Below are positions 63,301 through 64,000 of a stretch of 64,000 bases of DNA, one piece after another (within the stretch, counting starts at the first letter, position 1; each line of letters opens with the position of its first letter). Origin of the DNA: Promethearchaeota archaeon (GTDB lineage: Archaea; Asgardarchaeota; Lokiarchaeia; Helarchaeales; RDOG01); the NCBI GenBank assembly GCA_011365055.1, contig RDOG01000019.1, forward strand, positions 1-64,000. The letters are read 5' to 3'. The translations under genes and the position numbers were made by a program. Below the pieces are notes generated by a model that saw only the letters and a program-made list of their open reading frames with translations, did no database searches and was not told where the DNA came from.

Positions 63301-64000
63301 TCTCTATATAGAGAAAACCATTTTTATCATCAACTGCTACTTTTCCAGGTTGAAGTGACAAAGACCAATTATCGCAATAATTTAAATTAGAATCAAGTTT
63401 TAGGATGAAATAATCAGTACTTGTTCCATTTTTTAGAGGAATATATACGAATCCATTTGCATCCACGGCGAAATCAGAAGCATTTGCTATAAAACTTTCA
63501 ATATCATTTTTGATATTTGTACTATTTTTGAAAATACCACATTTTTCCACTTGAGGGCTTCCTATATCTTTAGTGCCATCCCCATTAGTATCTGACGACC
63601 GAGGATTCAAACCACTCCAATATTCTGTGCCATCATCTACTCCATCACTATCAGTATCGTTATTAGTTGGATCTGAAAAAACCCGCATTTCAAAAACTTG
63701 ATTGCAGTAATTAAAGGAAATGGCCCATCCCGCAACCTCTAAAAAGTCAAATATTCCATCATCATCTGTATCACCATCCGTTGCATTTGCCCCATAAATT
63801 GCTTCATGCCCATCAAGCAATGAATCTTCATCTGTATCTGGACACTGTGGATCAGTTCCAATTTCCAATTCATATCTATCATTTAATCCATCTGAATCAG
63901 TATCGTACCTATAGATGTTAGATTTTCCTTCCGACATTTCATAAGTATCATTAAGTCCATCACCATCTCGATCATTAGCAGTCAAAATTCCCCACTTAAG
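60299..64000 (-). CDS. Giant surface protein: thrombospondin-3-like Ca repeats, NHL-like propeller, TM, duplicated cytosolic domain (5' partial)
   Basis: The frame is open to the right edge (the TTG at 63985 is internal), so the N terminus is missing. Visible order: DxDxDGLxD-type calcium repeats (DRDGDGLND, DTDSDGLND, DTDDDGIFD); a beta-propeller-like part with FAVDANGFVYIPL, GLDVDSNGYFYVAR and ITVDDTNEIIYALDGN (NHL pattern); a second array of about ten Ca repeats; a Ser/Thr/Asn-rich domain; one membrane helix (FFIVISILMLTFGVAAEIIY); and a Lys-rich cytosolic tail with two copies of a unit (NFGKSSSGKTIIVANSKGG and EFGPSSTGKTIIVASSRG). The outside part is likely anchored at the cell surface for adhesion or sensing. 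Confidence 0.85.
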   Translation of the reverse strand, partial: LKWGILTANDRDGDGLNDTYEMSEGKSNIYRYDTDSDGLNDRYELEIGTDPQCPDTDEDSLLDGHEAIYGANATDGDTDDDGIFDFLEVAGWAISFNYCNQVFEMRVFSDPTNNDTDSDGVDDGTEYWSGLNPRSSDTNGDGTKDIGSPQVEKCGIFKNSTNIKNDIESFIANASDFAVDANGFVYIPLKNGTSTDYFILKLDSNLNYCDNWSLSLQPGKVAVDDKNGFLYIENLTGNSFSRYYINGTFINQSQAVGSEPVVGLDVDSNGYFYVARFIPLSFAQIDKYFSNGTHLATFGSYGTDPNQFDNLSAITVDDTNEIIYALDGNRIVKLNSSDGEYLATLPNGYQNMIDIAVGPDGWVYVLDLFDLSLGEGCVRKFDHNGMEDRNFILTDKSNTPPWNLIHYPMRLAIAQNITNTSYYVLEQASFLNPFPNITVFFENITLIPPQINGTLYDWDDDEMGNLKEVVGWNIIYKNSGSIIPLSVNSSPFMIDTDFDGLSDYEEFLLNTHPWNPDTDGDGLSDLYENQIGTNITNDDTDEDGLSDSNEILIGSNPYNMNDTDDDGLSDLLEFNLGSNPASNDTDSDGALDDQEYFGNSSLFDPDTDDDFMLDGLEYFYDCDPNDIDSDDDGLIDGDELIYNTNPIKNDTDDDGAIDGLEVDLWLDPLVNDTDGDGLLDFIELEWGSNPYVMDTDYDGVNDSADTDFQANFTENIILAYDQDPNNESSDFIQKLAEIGNVTVVSYNELIANHTQAPYIVLLGVPDPENSSSVGGLIYNLLEDTGNQLSLMTENNTRHIAVRYGVYAPKQTIVMLPRALYLDVGKVFSILKGKNVTIANDSCLIQYRTSPIMQNETNYFYGIPIDEIDILKTTDMIGTILLDDWALPIIQVSKYNQSSTPHSITITNGLNFIEKSIFKYFEINLTANGTFKHSVPEATFLIFYRFSDLDRDGNGIAEDPWDINENALFIYYFDENTGSWMKLSLELDWVLEIQVNTTDQEVYGENYAGYIMIKVTHLSLFTVTGVLNSPYWDTFWSFFIVISILMLTFGVAAEIIYRERERIKLIKEKKPFKDKKQSKSKIIDEKEAIEEQGTIGIMDNIEWEIEDVKINLKVDITKNFGKSSSGKTIIVANSKGGRRLKGTNLTLGMVVYKYPDELNKNIRPRRFREMQNVEIGIDGNIVTFTIDTTKEFGPSSTGKTIIVASSRGNGTIKGTNVIFGLNVYRSRKSEVKLP
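61867..62530 (-). repeat. Array of Asp-rich calcium-binding repeats (coding)
   Basis: About ten copies of a unit of roughly 60-70 bp encode D-T-D-x-D-G-x-x-D segments, seen on the plus strand as repeated CATCATCATC-AGTATC text. Degeneracy varies, and several copies keep the same codons, so recombination could change copy number. A shorter array lies at about 63560-63985. Confidence 0.8.

Noticed and set aside
1..64000. CRISPR array, insertion sequence, rRNA or tRNA genes
   Set aside because: No regularly spaced direct repeats, no transposase with terminal repeats, and no tRNA or rRNA-like segments were found by eye; a tRNA scan could still reveal a missed one.

Overview
The window looks like a piece of an Asgard (Lokiarchaeia-like) archaeal genome. 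It is AT-rich, uses many TTG and GTG starts, and encodes archaeal markers: a Nop5-fibrillarin pair, a 20S proteasome beta subunit, an archaeal-style arginyl-tRNA synthetase and hydrogenase maturation proteins HypC, HypE and HypF. Beside them sit eukaryote-flavoured parts: longin-like domains, a PPP-family protein phosphatase, an SPFH/flotillin protein and a tandem winged-helix protein reminiscent of UFL1. The lineage is inferred from gene content; no rRNA or tRNA gene was found.

Layout. 0-3 kb: the 3' part of a flotillin-like gene, an LpxL-like acyltransferase and a 4'-phosphopantetheinyl transferase. 3-4.7 kb: two overlapping crotonase paralogs without the canonical glutamates. 4.8-10.3 kb: a kinase-fold protein, a small protein and a 1282-residue coiled-coil protein with an N-terminal prenyltransferase-like toroid. 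10.3-13.1 kb: Nop5, fibrillarin and a methyltransferase. 13.5-22.2 kb: longin-like protein, TPR-like protein and HypF, then HypE with two duplicated crotonases on the other strand, then HypC. 22.2-35.5 kb: mostly single housekeeping genes (NUDIX, metallo-hydrolase, tandem winged-helix protein, ArgS, Fe-S regulator-like protein, PPP phosphatase, proteasome beta, PHP phosphatase, GalT-like protein, DapF, GIY-YIG, DUF362). 35.5-41 kb: an Eco57I-type methylase, a structured 600-bp gap, and a three-gene operon of membrane proteins with PH-like cytosolic parts. 41-49.5 kb: an SDR pair, a 7TM-longin protein, PiT transporter plus DUF47 regulator, superoxide reductase, and a BadI/MenB-like hydrolase, hydroxyacyl-CoA dehydrogenase and crotonase operon. 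49.5-52 kb: PadR-methyltransferase fusion, ICMT-like methyltransferase and an esterase. 52.3-64 kb: a secreted caspase-like/Ig-domain gene interrupted by four in-frame stops, two MarR/GbsR-like regulators divergent from an ABC exporter, and a giant calcium-repeat surface protein running off the right edge.

How the genes fit together. Six crotonase-superfamily genes, two SDRs and one hydroxyacyl-CoA dehydrogenase point to anaerobic acyl-CoA metabolism, possibly of alicyclic or aromatic-derived acids. The Hyp genes imply a [NiFe] hydrogenase elsewhere in the genome, and superoxide reductase fits an anaerobe. The most unusual items are the gene with four in-frame stops and no frameshift, the prenyltransferase-toroid coiled-coil giant, the 7TM-longin protein, the tandem winged-helix protein, and the PadR-methyltransferase fusion with a dyad touching its own start codon.
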